Source: Algoriphagus terrigena DSM 22685
Lineage (GTDB): Bacteria > Bacteroidota > Bacteroidia > Cytophagales > Cyclobacteriaceae
Assembly: GCF_000429445.1 (NCBI RefSeq)
Contig: NZ_AUBW01000017.1
Span: 1-64,000 of the forward strand
Reading direction: 5' to 3'
DNA length: 64,000 bases
Below the pieces are notes generated by a model. That model saw only the letters and a list, made by a program, of their open reading frames with translations, was not told the DNA's origin and did not search any database. A program made the translations under genes and the position numbers. Positions 50,440 to 57,792 of the stretch are shown here, piece after piece (position 1 is the stretch's first letter; every line of letters starts with the position of its first letter).

Positions 50440-51183
50440 ATGTTCTCATTTCAAAAGCTTGCCATTCCGTGCATCTTGACCGTGGCATTTTTCATACAAT
50501 CCTGCCAATCCACGGCTCAGATAAATAAGTTACTGGAAAAAGCCGGACAAATCGCCGGAAACCCCAGCACCTCCGAAATCACCATGGGTCTGAAGGAAGC
50601 TTTGGAAAAAGGAACCGGAATCAGCACGGATCGGCTGTCACTGACAGATGGCTATCTAAAAAACCTGGACGTGCAGATCCTTTTTCCGGAGGAAGCAAAA
50701 AGCGTAGAAAAGACACTGCGGTCTCTTGGACTCGGGTCGATGTGCGATCAGGTAATCACCAGCGTCAATCGCGCAGCCGAAGACGCGGCGAAAGAGGCTA
50801 AGCCAATCTTCACGGCAGCCATCAAGCAGATGAGTTTTCAGGATGTGCAACAGATCCTGCTGGGGGAACCTGACGCTGCCACGCAGTATTTTCATCGAAC
50901 CACGACCGATTCGCTTTCTGCCAAGTTTTCTCCAATCGTCGACGCAAGTCTGAAGAAAGTCGACGCAACCAAATACTGGAGCGACGTCATGACCCAGTAC
51001 AATAAAGTGCCTTTGGTTAAAAAAATCGACGCTGACCTAACAGCCTATGTGACCAAAAAAGCGATTGATGGGCTTTTTATAGAAATCGCCAAAGAAGAAC
51101 TGAAAATCCGCGAAAGCGTCGGAGCGAGAACCTCCCCGCTGCTGAAGAAAGTATTCGGCTATGCCGACAGTCAGAAGAAGTAG
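50440..51183 (+). CDS. DUF4197 lipoprotein
   Basis: A 247-residue lipoprotein. The signal peptide ends in FFIQSC, giving an acylated Cys at about residue 22. The DUF4197 domain covers most of the rest: ITMGLKEALEKGTGISTDRLSLTDGYLKN near 45-73, ILFPEEAKSVEKTLRSLGLG near 78-97, RAAEDAAKEAKPIFTAAIKQMSFQDVQQILLGEPDAATQYFHRTTTDSL near 108-160 and CTKK-like helix VTKKAIDGLFIEIAKEE near 205-221. The function is unknown. It is a single gene; its upstream region, 50188-50439, is AT-rich without a clear promoter pair. Confidence 0.9.
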   Translation: MFSFQKLAIPCILTVAFFIQSCQSTAQINKLLEKAGQIAGNPSTSEITMGLKEALEKGTGISTDRLSLTDGYLKNLDVQILFPEEAKSVEKTLRSLGLGSMCDQVITSVNRAAEDAAKEAKPIFTAAIKQMSFQDVQQILLGEPDAATQYFHRTTTDSLSAKFSPIVDASLKKVDATKYWSDVMTQYNKVPLVKKIDADLTAYVTKKAIDGLFIEIAKEELKIRESVGARTSPLLKKVFGYADSQKK

Positions 51184-51469
51184 CGAACAGAAGCGCCATT
51201 GGTCTTCAATGACTTATGAATTTGAATCCAATGGATGACCTGTATCGAATTTTCACTTAAAGACCTACAGCAAAGCTTTGGGAAATTAATCGATGCAGTT
51301 TTTTGACGCACTGTTCAAACCGTGTATTGGCTTTGTCGTCTATCGATTTGCTAAACCAGTTAACCAACTAATTTTTATATGAAATCAAGCATGTCGCCAA
51401 CGACTCACACTGGGATGATTAGTGGCCATGCGAGATTCCATGTGGCAACTAAAAACAAGTGATAAACAC
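51184..51469. other. Intergenic region before the amylase, containing repeat copy A
   Basis: About 290 bases. The first 195 show no gene or clear structure; the last 94 (51379-51472) are the dispersed repeat shared with the prephenate dehydrogenase leader. Confidence 0.5.
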
Positions 51470-51472
51470 ATG
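51379..51472 (+). repeat. Dispersed 94-nt leader repeat, copy A (ends on the amylase start codon)
   Basis: This stretch aligns without gaps to 62060-62153 with 68 of 94 identical bases. Exact blocks shared by both are ATGAAATC, AGCAT, CACACTGG, TGCGAGATTCCATGTGGC (51429-51446) and ACACATG. In both copies the last ATG is the start codon of the downstream gene, at the same distance. Copy A also holds a 27-codon open frame (51379-51462) whose peptide HTGMISGHARFHVATKNK resembles the copy B reading HTGVIINLARFHVADKSK, although copy B has an early in-frame stop. Confidence 0.75.
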
Positions 51473-52948
51473 AAAAACGGAACCATGATCCAGTATTTTC
51501 ACTGGTACACACCCGAGGATACCCTCTGGAAGGAAGTCAAAGAAAAAGCCGAATATCTCGGCTATCTGGGAATTACCAGCGCTTGGCTCCCCCCGCCCGG
51601 CAAAGGAGAAGTCGGCGGAATGAGCGTCGGGTACGACTCCTATGATTTGTTTGACTTGGGAGAATTTGACCAGAAAGGATCCGTGCGAACCAAATACGGC
51701 ACCAAAGATGAATTCATCGAAGCCACGAAAGCGCTACACGACCGCGGCGTGCAAGTCATCCTAGACTTTGTACTGAACCACAAAGCAGGTGGAGATGAAT
51801 CCGAGATCGTCCAAGCGGTAAAGGTCAATGAAGAAAACCGGCTGGAAAACCTCTCCGAACCTTACGAGATCGAAGCCTTCACACGGTTTACTTTTCCCGG
51901 GAGAAGCGGTCAGCATTCCGACTTCATCTGGGATCGGCACTGCTTCACAGGAGTGGATTACGATCATCGTAATCAAGAACAGGGAATCTTCAACCTGATC
52001 AGCGAATACGGAAACGACTGGGAGCAGATGATCGATATCGAGAAAGGAAACTACGACTTTCTGATGTTTTGCGACATTGAATTCAGAAATCCTGCTGTGC
52101 GGGAAGAAATCCTCAAGTATGCACTTTGGCTCCACGAGCTCACCTACTATGATGGGATCAGACTGGACGCTGTAAAACACGTTTCGCCGGAATATTTCCA
52201 AGAATTGCTGTACCATATCCGGGAAAAAACCGGCAAAAACATCTTTGCTGTCGGAGAATATTGGGCCCCCGGGCAACTGGATCTTATGACCCGATACCTC
52301 GATGCCACCAAGGGTACAATGAGTCTTTTTGACGCTGCGCTGCAGCATAATTTCCATACGGCATCCGGTGCAGGCAGCGACTACGACCTACGCCAAATCT
52401 TCGACGGCACGCTGGTGGCGCACACGCCAGAGCTGGCAGTGACTCAGGTTGACAATCATGACACCCAACCGCTGCAGACCTTGGAGGCTCCCGTAGAAGC
52501 CTGGTTTAAACCGCTGGCCTATGCCTTGATACTCTTGAGAAAAGACGGCTATCCTTGTGTTTTCTATCCCGACCTTTTTGGAGCGCACTATTGGGATCAA
52601 GGCAGGGACGGACAGGATCATGAAATCTTTCTCGACCGGGTGGAAGAGCTGGAAAACCTACTTTATGCCAGAAAGGATTTTGCGTTTGGTACCCAGCGGG
52701 ACTATTTCGAGAACCCGAATGCACTTGGCTGGACGCGGGAAGGCGACGAGGAGCACAGCGGATGTGCGGTGGTACTGTCAAACGCTGACGGAGCAACTAT
52801 ACGCATGGAGATCGGAGTTAGATATGCGGGTCGAAGCTTCAAAGATATGCTCGGCAAGATCCCCGATGAGGTATGGGTAGACGACTCGGGATGGGCAGAC
52901 TTTCACTGCGCACCGGGCTCAGTGTCGGTCTGGACGGAGGTGATTTAA
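51470..52948 (+). CDS. Alpha-amylase (GH13, cytoplasmic AmyS-type)
   Basis: A 492-residue GH13_5-type amylase. The start is ATG 51470 (KNGTMIQYFHWYTPED), since the extended frame from a GTG at 51422 lies in the leader repeat. Catalytic residues are seen: nucleophile Asp in GIRLDAVKHV near 230, acid/base Glu in FAVGEYWAPG near 260, and the transition-state Asp in TQVDNHDTQP near 326. The calcium site region (VILDFVLNHKAGGDE) is near 97-111. Length and the absence of a signal peptide suggest a cytoplasmic enzyme hydrolysing alpha-1,4-glucans, such as glycogen or malto-oligosaccharides. No other glycan genes adjoin. Confidence 0.93.
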   Translation: MKNGTMIQYFHWYTPEDTLWKEVKEKAEYLGYLGITSAWLPPPGKGEVGGMSVGYDSYDLFDLGEFDQKGSVRTKYGTKDEFIEATKALHDRGVQVILDFVLNHKAGGDESEIVQAVKVNEENRLENLSEPYEIEAFTRFTFPGRSGQHSDFIWDRHCFTGVDYDHRNQEQGIFNLISEYGNDWEQMIDIEKGNYDFLMFCDIEFRNPAVREEILKYALWLHELTYYDGIRLDAVKHVSPEYFQELLYHIREKTGKNIFAVGEYWAPGQLDLMTRYLDATKGTMSLFDAALQHNFHTASGAGSDYDLRQIFDGTLVAHTPELAVTQVDNHDTQPLQTLEAPVEAWFKPLAYALILLRKDGYPCVFYPDLFGAHYWDQGRDGQDHEIFLDRVEELENLLYARKDFAFGTQRDYFENPNALGWTREGDEEHSGCAVVLSNADGATIRMEIGVRYAGRSFKDMLGKIPDEVWVDDSGWADFHCAPGSVSVWTEVI

Positions 52949-52999
52949 CAGAAGACTCCGTCCACATGTGCTATCGGTTTTCTGAAAGTTTTATAAAAC

Positions 53000-53028
53000 A
53001 AAAAACCGGGCCTCTCAGCCCGGTTTTT
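53000..53028. terminator. Bidirectional terminator between amylase and lysS
   Basis: AAAAAACCGGGC and GCCCGGTTTTT form an 11-bp stem with a 6-base loop and T/A-runs both ways. Confidence 0.88.
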
Positions 53029-53046
53029 CTTAAATCAAATTATCTA

Positions 53047-54750
53047 TCAAAGCGGATGAACTGTCAGTAGATCTCCGTCTTTTTGGACTTTGGCCAGTTC
53101 TTTTTGGGTCAAGCCTTTCATTGCTACATCCCATTTCTTGCCGCTTAGACCAGATTGTCCTTTTAGTTTAGCGAGATCCATCGGATGCTCTTTCTTCAAG
53201 AGTTCCAGCACCAGTTTTTCATCCTCTGTCATCTCCACAGCCTTTTTCTCAGGTCTCATCTGAGGGAAAAACAACACTTCCTGGATCGTGGTATTGTTGG
53301 TCATCAACATCGTCAGTCGGTCGATTCCAATTCCCAAACCTGAGGTTGGCGGCATGCCGTACTCCAGGGCACGGAGGAAATCTTCGTCCATCGCCATCGC
53401 TTCATCATCGCCTCTCTCGGCAAGCTTCAGCTGATCTTCAAAGCGCTCCCGCTGATCAATTGGATCGTTCAGTTCTGAGTAGGCGTTTCCGATTTCTTTG
53501 CCATTGACAAACAGTTCGAATCTCTCCACTAGCCCTGGCTCTGTTCTGTGCTTTTTCGCGAGCGGTGTCATCTCGATTGGATAGTCGGTAATGTACGTCG
53601 GCTGGATCAAGTGTGCTTCCACCTTTTCGCTGAAGATCTCATCGACCAGTTTGCCTTTGCCCATGGTCGCGTCAGTGGCGATACCCATCTCTGCACATAC
53701 CGTGCGGAGTTCGTCCTCATTCATCTTGCTCACGTCGACCCCAGTATATTCCTTGATCGAATCGTACATAGTCAGCCTTCGGTATGGCCCGGCAAATTCG
53801 ATCTCATTGGCGCCGACCTTGATCTTGGTCTTGCCATGAATCGACTCGGCAACCTGCTCGATCATCTCTTCCACCATCTCCATCATCCAGATGTAGTCCT
53901 TGTAGGCCACGTAGATCTCCATCGAAGTGAATTCCGGATTGTGCGTGCGGTCCATTCCTTCGTTTCGGAACATCTTTCCAAACTCGTACACGCCGTCGAA
54001 ACCGCCTACGATCAACCTTTTTAGGTAGAGTTCATTGGCAATCCGCAAATACAGCGGCATGTCCAGCGTGTTGTGATGCGTATTGAACGGACGGGCGGCA
54101 GCGCCGCCGTGGACCGCCTGAAGGATTGGCGTCTCTACTTCCAGCCATCCGTGGTCGTCGAAATAACGACGCATCTGCGTGATGATTCGGGAGCGGGTGA
54201 TGAAGGTTTTCTTCACATCTGGATTGACCGTGAGATCCACGTAGCGCTGTCTGTACCGCATCTCTGGATCGGTGAAACCGTCGTGAACTTTGCCATCTTC
54301 ATCTCTTTTCACCACAGGGAGCGGTTTCACAGACTTGGCAAGAATCTTAATATCGGTGACGTGAAGTGATATTTCACCGGTCTGCGTGGTGAAAATGTAG
54401 CCTTTCACCCCCACAAAATCTCCCAGTCCAAGAAGCTTCTTGAAAACGGTGTTGTAAAAAGTTTTGTCCTCATCCGGACAGATATCGTCCCTACGCACAT
54501 AGATCTGCAGAATCCCCGTCGAGTCCTGAATCTCAGCAAAGGAAGCTGAACCCATGATCCGACGACTCATCAGACGACCAGCGATGGAGATGTCCTTGTA
54601 GTCTGTCTTTCTGTTTTCGTAATTTCTATGGATATCCTCCGCAGTGACGTTGATGGGAAAAGACTCCGCCGGATAGGGATTGATCCCCAAGGCCATCAGT
54701 TCTTCCCGGTCTTTTCTGCGTTCAAGTTCCTGTTCGCTCAGAAGTTGCAT
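53047..54750 (-). CDS. lysS: Lysyl-tRNA synthetase (class II)
   Basis: A 567-residue LysRS. The OB-fold anticodon domain is at about 55-150 (ISIAGRLMSRRIMGSASFAEIQDSTGILQIY). Class II motif 1 is at about 195-215 (YFDDHGWLEVETPILQAVHGGAAARPF), motif 2 near 260 (FRNEGMDRTHNPEFTSMEIY), motif 3 near 485 (GLGIGIDRLTML). The C-terminus carries an extra ~65 residues (from MTEDEKLVLELLKKEHPM onward) typical of Bacteroidota enzymes. It attaches lysine to tRNA-Lys. Essential, single gene, with A-rich start context. Confidence 0.95.
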   Translation of the reverse strand: MQLLSEQELERRKDREELMALGINPYPAESFPINVTAEDIHRNYENRKTDYKDISIAGRLMSRRIMGSASFAEIQDSTGILQIYVRRDDICPDEDKTFYNTVFKKLLGLGDFVGVKGYIFTTQTGEISLHVTDIKILAKSVKPLPVVKRDEDGKVHDGFTDPEMRYRQRYVDLTVNPDVKKTFITRSRIITQMRRYFDDHGWLEVETPILQAVHGGAAARPFNTHHNTLDMPLYLRIANELYLKRLIVGGFDGVYEFGKMFRNEGMDRTHNPEFTSMEIYVAYKDYIWMMEMVEEMIEQVAESIHGKTKIKVGANEIEFAGPYRRLTMYDSIKEYTGVDVSKMNEDELRTVCAEMGIATDATMGKGKLVDEIFSEKVEAHLIQPTYITDYPIEMTPLAKKHRTEPGLVERFELFVNGKEIGNAYSELNDPIDQRERFEDQLKLAERGDDEAMAMDEDFLRALEYGMPPTSGLGIGIDRLTMLMTNNTTIQEVLFFPQMRPEKKAVEMTEDEKLVLELLKKEHPMDLAKLKGQSGLSGKKWDVAMKGLTQKELAKVQKDGDLLTVHPL

Positions 54751-54824
54751 TTTCTATAGTTGATATTTGAAATTCGATATTTGAAATTAGGTCTGTCACC
54801 CTGATCACTGCGGCTGCAAACTGA

Positions 54825-56006
54825 TCACTGCCTACTTACTTTCCTCCTTTTCATCTCCCTTTTGATGAGGTCAAATTCCCGGCTGCTTTGCCCGGCAATC
54901 GAGGTGTTTTCGGATGCTCTTCGGGTCAGATAAGGCATCACCTTCTCCACCGGTCCATAAGGCATGTACTTGGCGACGTTATACCCGAGTTTTGCAAGGT
55001 TGAAGGAAATGTTATCACTCATGCCATAAAGCTGGGAGAAATACACGCGCTCAGACTTGGGATCGATCGCGTGTAAGTTCATCAGTTCTGTGAGCTTGAG
55101 CGCGCTTTTCTCATTGTGAGTCGCACACACCAACCAAACCGAATTTTCCAAGCAATACTTGATAGCGGCGTCATAGTCCCGGTCCGTTGCGGCCTTGTTA
55201 GGCTGGATCGGGTCTGCATACCCCAATTCCTGGGCTCTTTCTCGTTCCTTTTCCATGTAGGCGCCCCTTACGGGTTTTGCTCCCAAGATATAGCCGCGGT
55301 CCAGCGCCTCGCCGTGTGCCCTTTTCAATCGAGCGAGCGAATCATGACGGTACATCTGATACGTGTTGTAGACTACGCAGCGATCTTTGTTATATCGCTC
55401 CATGGCCTCGTAAGTCAGATCGTCGATAACATCCTGAAACCAGCTTTCCTCTGCATCAGACATAATCTTCACTCCCAAGTCGTGGGCTGCCTTGCACAAG
55501 CGATCCACCCTTCCACGGGTTCTTTCAAAAGCGGCACGCTCTTCCTCAGTCAACTTCTCTCCGGCCTGAATTTTCTCCATGATATGGTAGTCACCCAGCC
55601 CAGTCACCTTGAAAACCCCAAATGGCATGTAGTCGGTCTTGGCTGATTCCACGAGAGTTTGGTAGATCTCTTCACAGGTTTTGTCAAAAGATTCCTCATC
55701 CCCTTTTCCCTCCACGGAGAGATCCAAGATGGATTTAACGCCAAACTTGGCCAGGTGCTTACACGCCTGAATGCTTTCGGCGATGGTTTCTCCGCCACAG
55801 AAATGCCCAAACATGGTGCGCTTCATGATTCCTTTTACAGGAAGCTTGAGTTTGAATGCCAAATTGGCCAAGCCAATACCCAAATCAGAAATCAGATTGT
55901 TGTTGAGGGTTGCGAAAATCAGGTACATTTTCCTGAGCTCTGCATCACTTTTGGAAGCAAAAGCCACTTCCAGATTCTCGAAAGAAATAGTGGGTTTGAC
56001 CGGCAT
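54825..56006 (-). CDS. Proline dehydrogenase
   Basis: A 393-residue PRODH of the FAD-dependent beta/alpha barrel type. Conserved segments include FGHFCGGETIAESIQACKHLAKFGVKSILDLSVEG (residues about 67-102), GVKIMSDAEESWFQDVIDDLTYEAMERYN near 180-210, YQMYRHDSLARLKRAHGEALDRGYILGAKPVRGAYMEKERERAQELGYADPIQPNKAATDRDYD near 218-282 and QLYGMSDNISFNLAKLGYNVAKYMPYGPVEKVMPYLTRRASEN near 320-365. It oxidises proline to pyrroline-5-carboxylate, passing electrons to quinone. The P5C dehydrogenase is not fused. A palindrome spans its -7 box at 56010-56046. Confidence 0.93.
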   Translation of the reverse strand: MPVKPTISFENLEVAFASKSDAELRKMYLIFATLNNNLISDLGIGLANLAFKLKLPVKGIMKRTMFGHFCGGETIAESIQACKHLAKFGVKSILDLSVEGKGDEESFDKTCEEIYQTLVESAKTDYMPFGVFKVTGLGDYHIMEKIQAGEKLTEEERAAFERTRGRVDRLCKAAHDLGVKIMSDAEESWFQDVIDDLTYEAMERYNKDRCVVYNTYQMYRHDSLARLKRAHGEALDRGYILGAKPVRGAYMEKERERAQELGYADPIQPNKAATDRDYDAAIKYCLENSVWLVCATHNEKSALKLTELMNLHAIDPKSERVYFSQLYGMSDNISFNLAKLGYNVAKYMPYGPVEKVMPYLTRRASENTSIAGQSSREFDLIKREMKRRKVSRQ

Positions 56007-56009
56007 ACC

Positions 56010-56046
56010 GCTGTTTTAAGGGTGCAAAGATATCAAAAAAAACAGC
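56010..56046 (-). promoter_or_regulatory. Proline dehydrogenase -7 box inside an 8-bp inverted repeat
   Basis: GCTGTTTT (56010-56017) and AAAACAGC (56039-56046) are exact reverse complements separated by 21 bases. Between them, on the minus strand, TATCTTTG (56032 down to 56025) matches TAnnTTTG and lies 18 bases before the ATG at 56006. A protein bound to both arms would cover the promoter. Confidence 0.4.
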
Positions 56047-56413
56047 TTGAATCCGTCGAATGTTTGGAGAAAGGCGATGACTCGAGCGCAAAACGAAGGC
56101 AAAATTTCGAGTTTCTAAGCTGCCTTACGTTCTTTCCAGCGACTTTTTTGAATAGAAAACCGAAACAAGTCCTTCACCTTCCCGATCCCAGCAAACACCT
56201 TCGATCAAGCAACATCGCCAATTTTCATTGCACAGAATCACAGAAATTAAAAACGAAAAATCACCAAAGTATTTTTTTCAAAATTTTAAAAATATTTTTT
56301 AATTAATTTCGAAACATCATTCTGTTTTGGATTAAATATTTTGCCGATTTAGAGAAAAAGCAAAGAATCCGCTCTTGAATTAAGAATTGCTAACAAAGCT
56401 TCGGGAAAATAAT
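56047..56413. other. Intergenic region, no gene seen
   Basis: An AT-rich stretch between proline dehydrogenase and the aromatic operon promoter. A run of A/T tracts at about 56265-56310 may help as an UP-like or bent region for the promoter at 56414-56444. No open frame with a recognisable protein and no repeat was found. Confidence 0.5.
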
Positions 56414-56444
56414 TTTGTTTTTAAACAATCAGCTTCTATTTTTG
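56414..56444 (+). promoter_or_regulatory. Promoter of the aromatic amino acid operon
   Basis: TTTG (56414-56417), exactly 19 bases, then TATTTTTG (56437-56444), a perfect TTTG-N19-TAnnTTTG match. The leader peptide ATG is 4 bases after the -7 box, so the transcript would begin at or beside it. Confidence 0.75.
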
Positions 56445-56448
56445 TGGC

Positions 56449-56544
56449 ATGTTACTTACAGCAGCGATCTATTTTACCTTCTTTTACTTTTACTTTCGAA
56501 GCCAAAATCGAATCGGAGCTGTGTATTGCCTAGCCAAAAACTAA
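56449..56544 (+). CDS. Phe/Tyr-rich leader peptide of the aromatic operon
   Basis: A 31-residue frame, ATG 56449 to TAA 56542-56544. Residues 8-16 read YFTFFYFYF: five Phe and three Tyr in nine codons, with no Trp. It follows a perfect promoter by 4 bases and precedes, by 16 bases, a terminator hairpin ahead of the DAHP synthase gene. This is the layout of attenuation leaders such as PheL: with scarce charged tRNA-Phe or tRNA-Tyr the ribosome stalls at codons 8-16 (56470-56496). The operon makes only Phe and Tyr, which fits the codon choice. The peptide itself is not expected to have another function. It is too short for usual gene calling. Confidence 0.75.
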   Translation: MLLTAAIYFTFFYFYFRSQNRIGAVYCLAKN

Positions 56545-56593
56545 AAGAAAATAAACACACAAAAAGCCCGGTTCGAAAGAGTCGGGCTTTTTT
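56495..56593 (+). promoter_or_regulatory. Attenuator: mutually exclusive antiterminator and terminator
   Basis: Segment 1 TTCGA (56495-56499, end of the Phe/Tyr codons), segment 2 TCGAATCGG (56508-56516), segment 3 GCCCGGTTCGA (56566-56576) and segment 4 CGGGC (56583-56587). Pairs 1:2 (5 bp), 2:3 (9 bp including one G-U) and 3:4 are exclusive. 3:4 with flanking A/T is the terminator. A stalled ribosome would cover segment 1 and free segment 2 to pair with 3, allowing read-through. Confidence 0.65.
56561..56593 (+). terminator. Intrinsic terminator of the attenuator
   Basis: AAAAAGCCCG (56561-56570) and CGGGCTTTTTT (56583-56593) form a 10-bp stem with a 12-base loop and a six-T run, 20 bases before the DAHP synthase ATG and on the same strand as the operon. 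Confidence 0.85.
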
Positions 56594-56613
56594 CATTTCA
56601 AACGTTCAGAACT

Positions 56614-57711
56614 ATGAAACCGCACAAACAAATCAAAGATTGGGGAATGGGATTGACCACCCCGCTGATCATCGCAGGACCTTGCTCAGCCGAAACTCCG
56701 GAACAGATCGAACAGATCTGTAAAGAAATGAAGGAAGAAAACATGATCCCTCAGGTGTTCAGGGCTGGAATCTGGAAACCAAGAACCAGACCGGGATCTT
56801 TCGAAGGTGTCGGTGAAGAAGGTCTGAAGTGGATGGAAATCGTCCGTCACAACCTCAATATCCCAATCACGGTGGAAGTGGGAAATGCTTCTCACGTAGA
56901 GCTGGCGCTGAAGCACAAGATAGACGTGCTTTGGATCGGTGCCCGCACCACTGTTAACCCTTTCGCAGTACAGGAAATTGCCGAAGCGCTTCGCGGCGTG
57001 GACATTCCCGTCATGGTAAAAAACCCAATGAACCCGGATCTGGAGCTTTGGATGGGAGCTTTGGAAAGAATGTACGCGGTAGGCATCGACAAACTGGCGG
57101 CTATCCACCGGGGCTTCTCTGATGCGTATGACAAGAGATTCAGAAACAAGCCAAATTGGTCTATGCCGATTCACCTAAAGCGTGAGTGGACCGGAATGGA
57201 AGTCATCAATGACCCTTCGCACATCGTAGGACGGAGAGATGGACTGCTTGAAGTGGCTCAGAGCGCCATGAACTTCGGACTGGATGGTCTGATGATCGAG
57301 ACGCACCACGATCCGGACAAAGCCTGGTCTGATGCCAAGCAGCAAGTGACTCCAGCCAGACTGAAAGAAATGATCAGCTCTATCGACTTCAAAGAGTCTC
57401 TCGAAGCGATGAAGCCAGACGAGAAGCTTCAGGATCTCCGCAGAGCGGTGGATCACCTGGACGACCAGTTGCTGGACATTCTTCAGGAAAGATTCGCAGT
57501 GATCGATCAGATTGGCGCGCACAAGCGTGAGCACCATTTGTCGGTATTTCAGTCTGATCGCTGGAAAGACGTGATGGAAAGCCGCACCCAAAAGGGAGTT
57601 GCTAAGCACCTCAGCGAGAAGTTTATGAAGGAGTTACTTTATTCTATTCATGAAGAATCCGTAAAACGCCAAGAGAAACAACTTCGAGAAGGAGAAGCTG
57701 TCAAGAAATAA
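56614..57711 (+). CDS. Bifunctional DAHP synthase / chorismate mutase (type II AroQ)
   Basis: A 365-residue fusion. The N-terminal DAHP synthase (KDPG-aldolase-like type I-beta) covers about residues 1-265: IIAGPCSAETPEQIEQIC near 19-36, FRAGIWKPRTRPGSFEG near 49-65, LWIGARTTVNPFAVQEIAEAL near 109-129, VKNPMNPD near 138, DPSHIVGRRDGLLEVAQSAMNFGLDGLMIETHHDPDKAWSDAKQQ near 205-249. The C-terminal AroQ chorismate mutase covers about 275-355, with LRRAVDHLDDQLLDILQERFAVIDQIGAHKRE. It makes DAHP from erythrose-4-phosphate and PEP, and chorismate to prephenate; the fused mutase is often the Phe/Tyr sensor in this fold. First gene of the operon, controlled by the attenuator. Confidence 0.95.
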   Translation: MKPHKQIKDWGMGLTTPLIIAGPCSAETPEQIEQICKEMKEENMIPQVFRAGIWKPRTRPGSFEGVGEEGLKWMEIVRHNLNIPITVEVGNASHVELALKHKIDVLWIGARTTVNPFAVQEIAEALRGVDIPVMVKNPMNPDLELWMGALERMYAVGIDKLAAIHRGFSDAYDKRFRNKPNWSMPIHLKREWTGMEVINDPSHIVGRRDGLLEVAQSAMNFGLDGLMIETHHDPDKAWSDAKQQVTPARLKEMISSIDFKESLEAMKPDEKLQDLRRAVDHLDDQLLDILQERFAVIDQIGAHKREHHLSVFQSDRWKDVMESRTQKGVAKHLSEKFMKELLYSIHEESVKRQEKQLREGEAVKK

Positions 57712-57727
57712 ATCTGCTCTCAAACCC

Positions 57728-57758
57728 GGAAAGCAGTCCCTCCTGGAGGCTGCTTTCC
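57728..57758 (+). terminator. Hairpin between the DAHP synthase and aroB genes
   Basis: GGAAAGCAG and CTGCTTTCC pair, continued inside by CCTCC/GGAGG; a T-rich stretch (TTACCTTTATTTTG) follows. It may end part of the transcripts or stabilise the upstream mRNA. Confidence 0.5.
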
Positions 57759-57792
57759 TTACCTTTATTTTGTCTCAAAATCCTGCTGCACT

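Noticed and set aside
54765-54830. Short tandem patterns (GATATTTGAAATT twice, CTGATCACTGC twice) between lysS and proline dehydrogenase
   Set aside because: Two short copies each in an intergenic gap; too little to call a repeat family.
56415-56723. A 102-codon frame crossing the attenuator into the DAHP synthase gene
   Set aside because: It overlaps the promoter, leader peptide and terminator in another frame and has no domain; the leader frame fits better.
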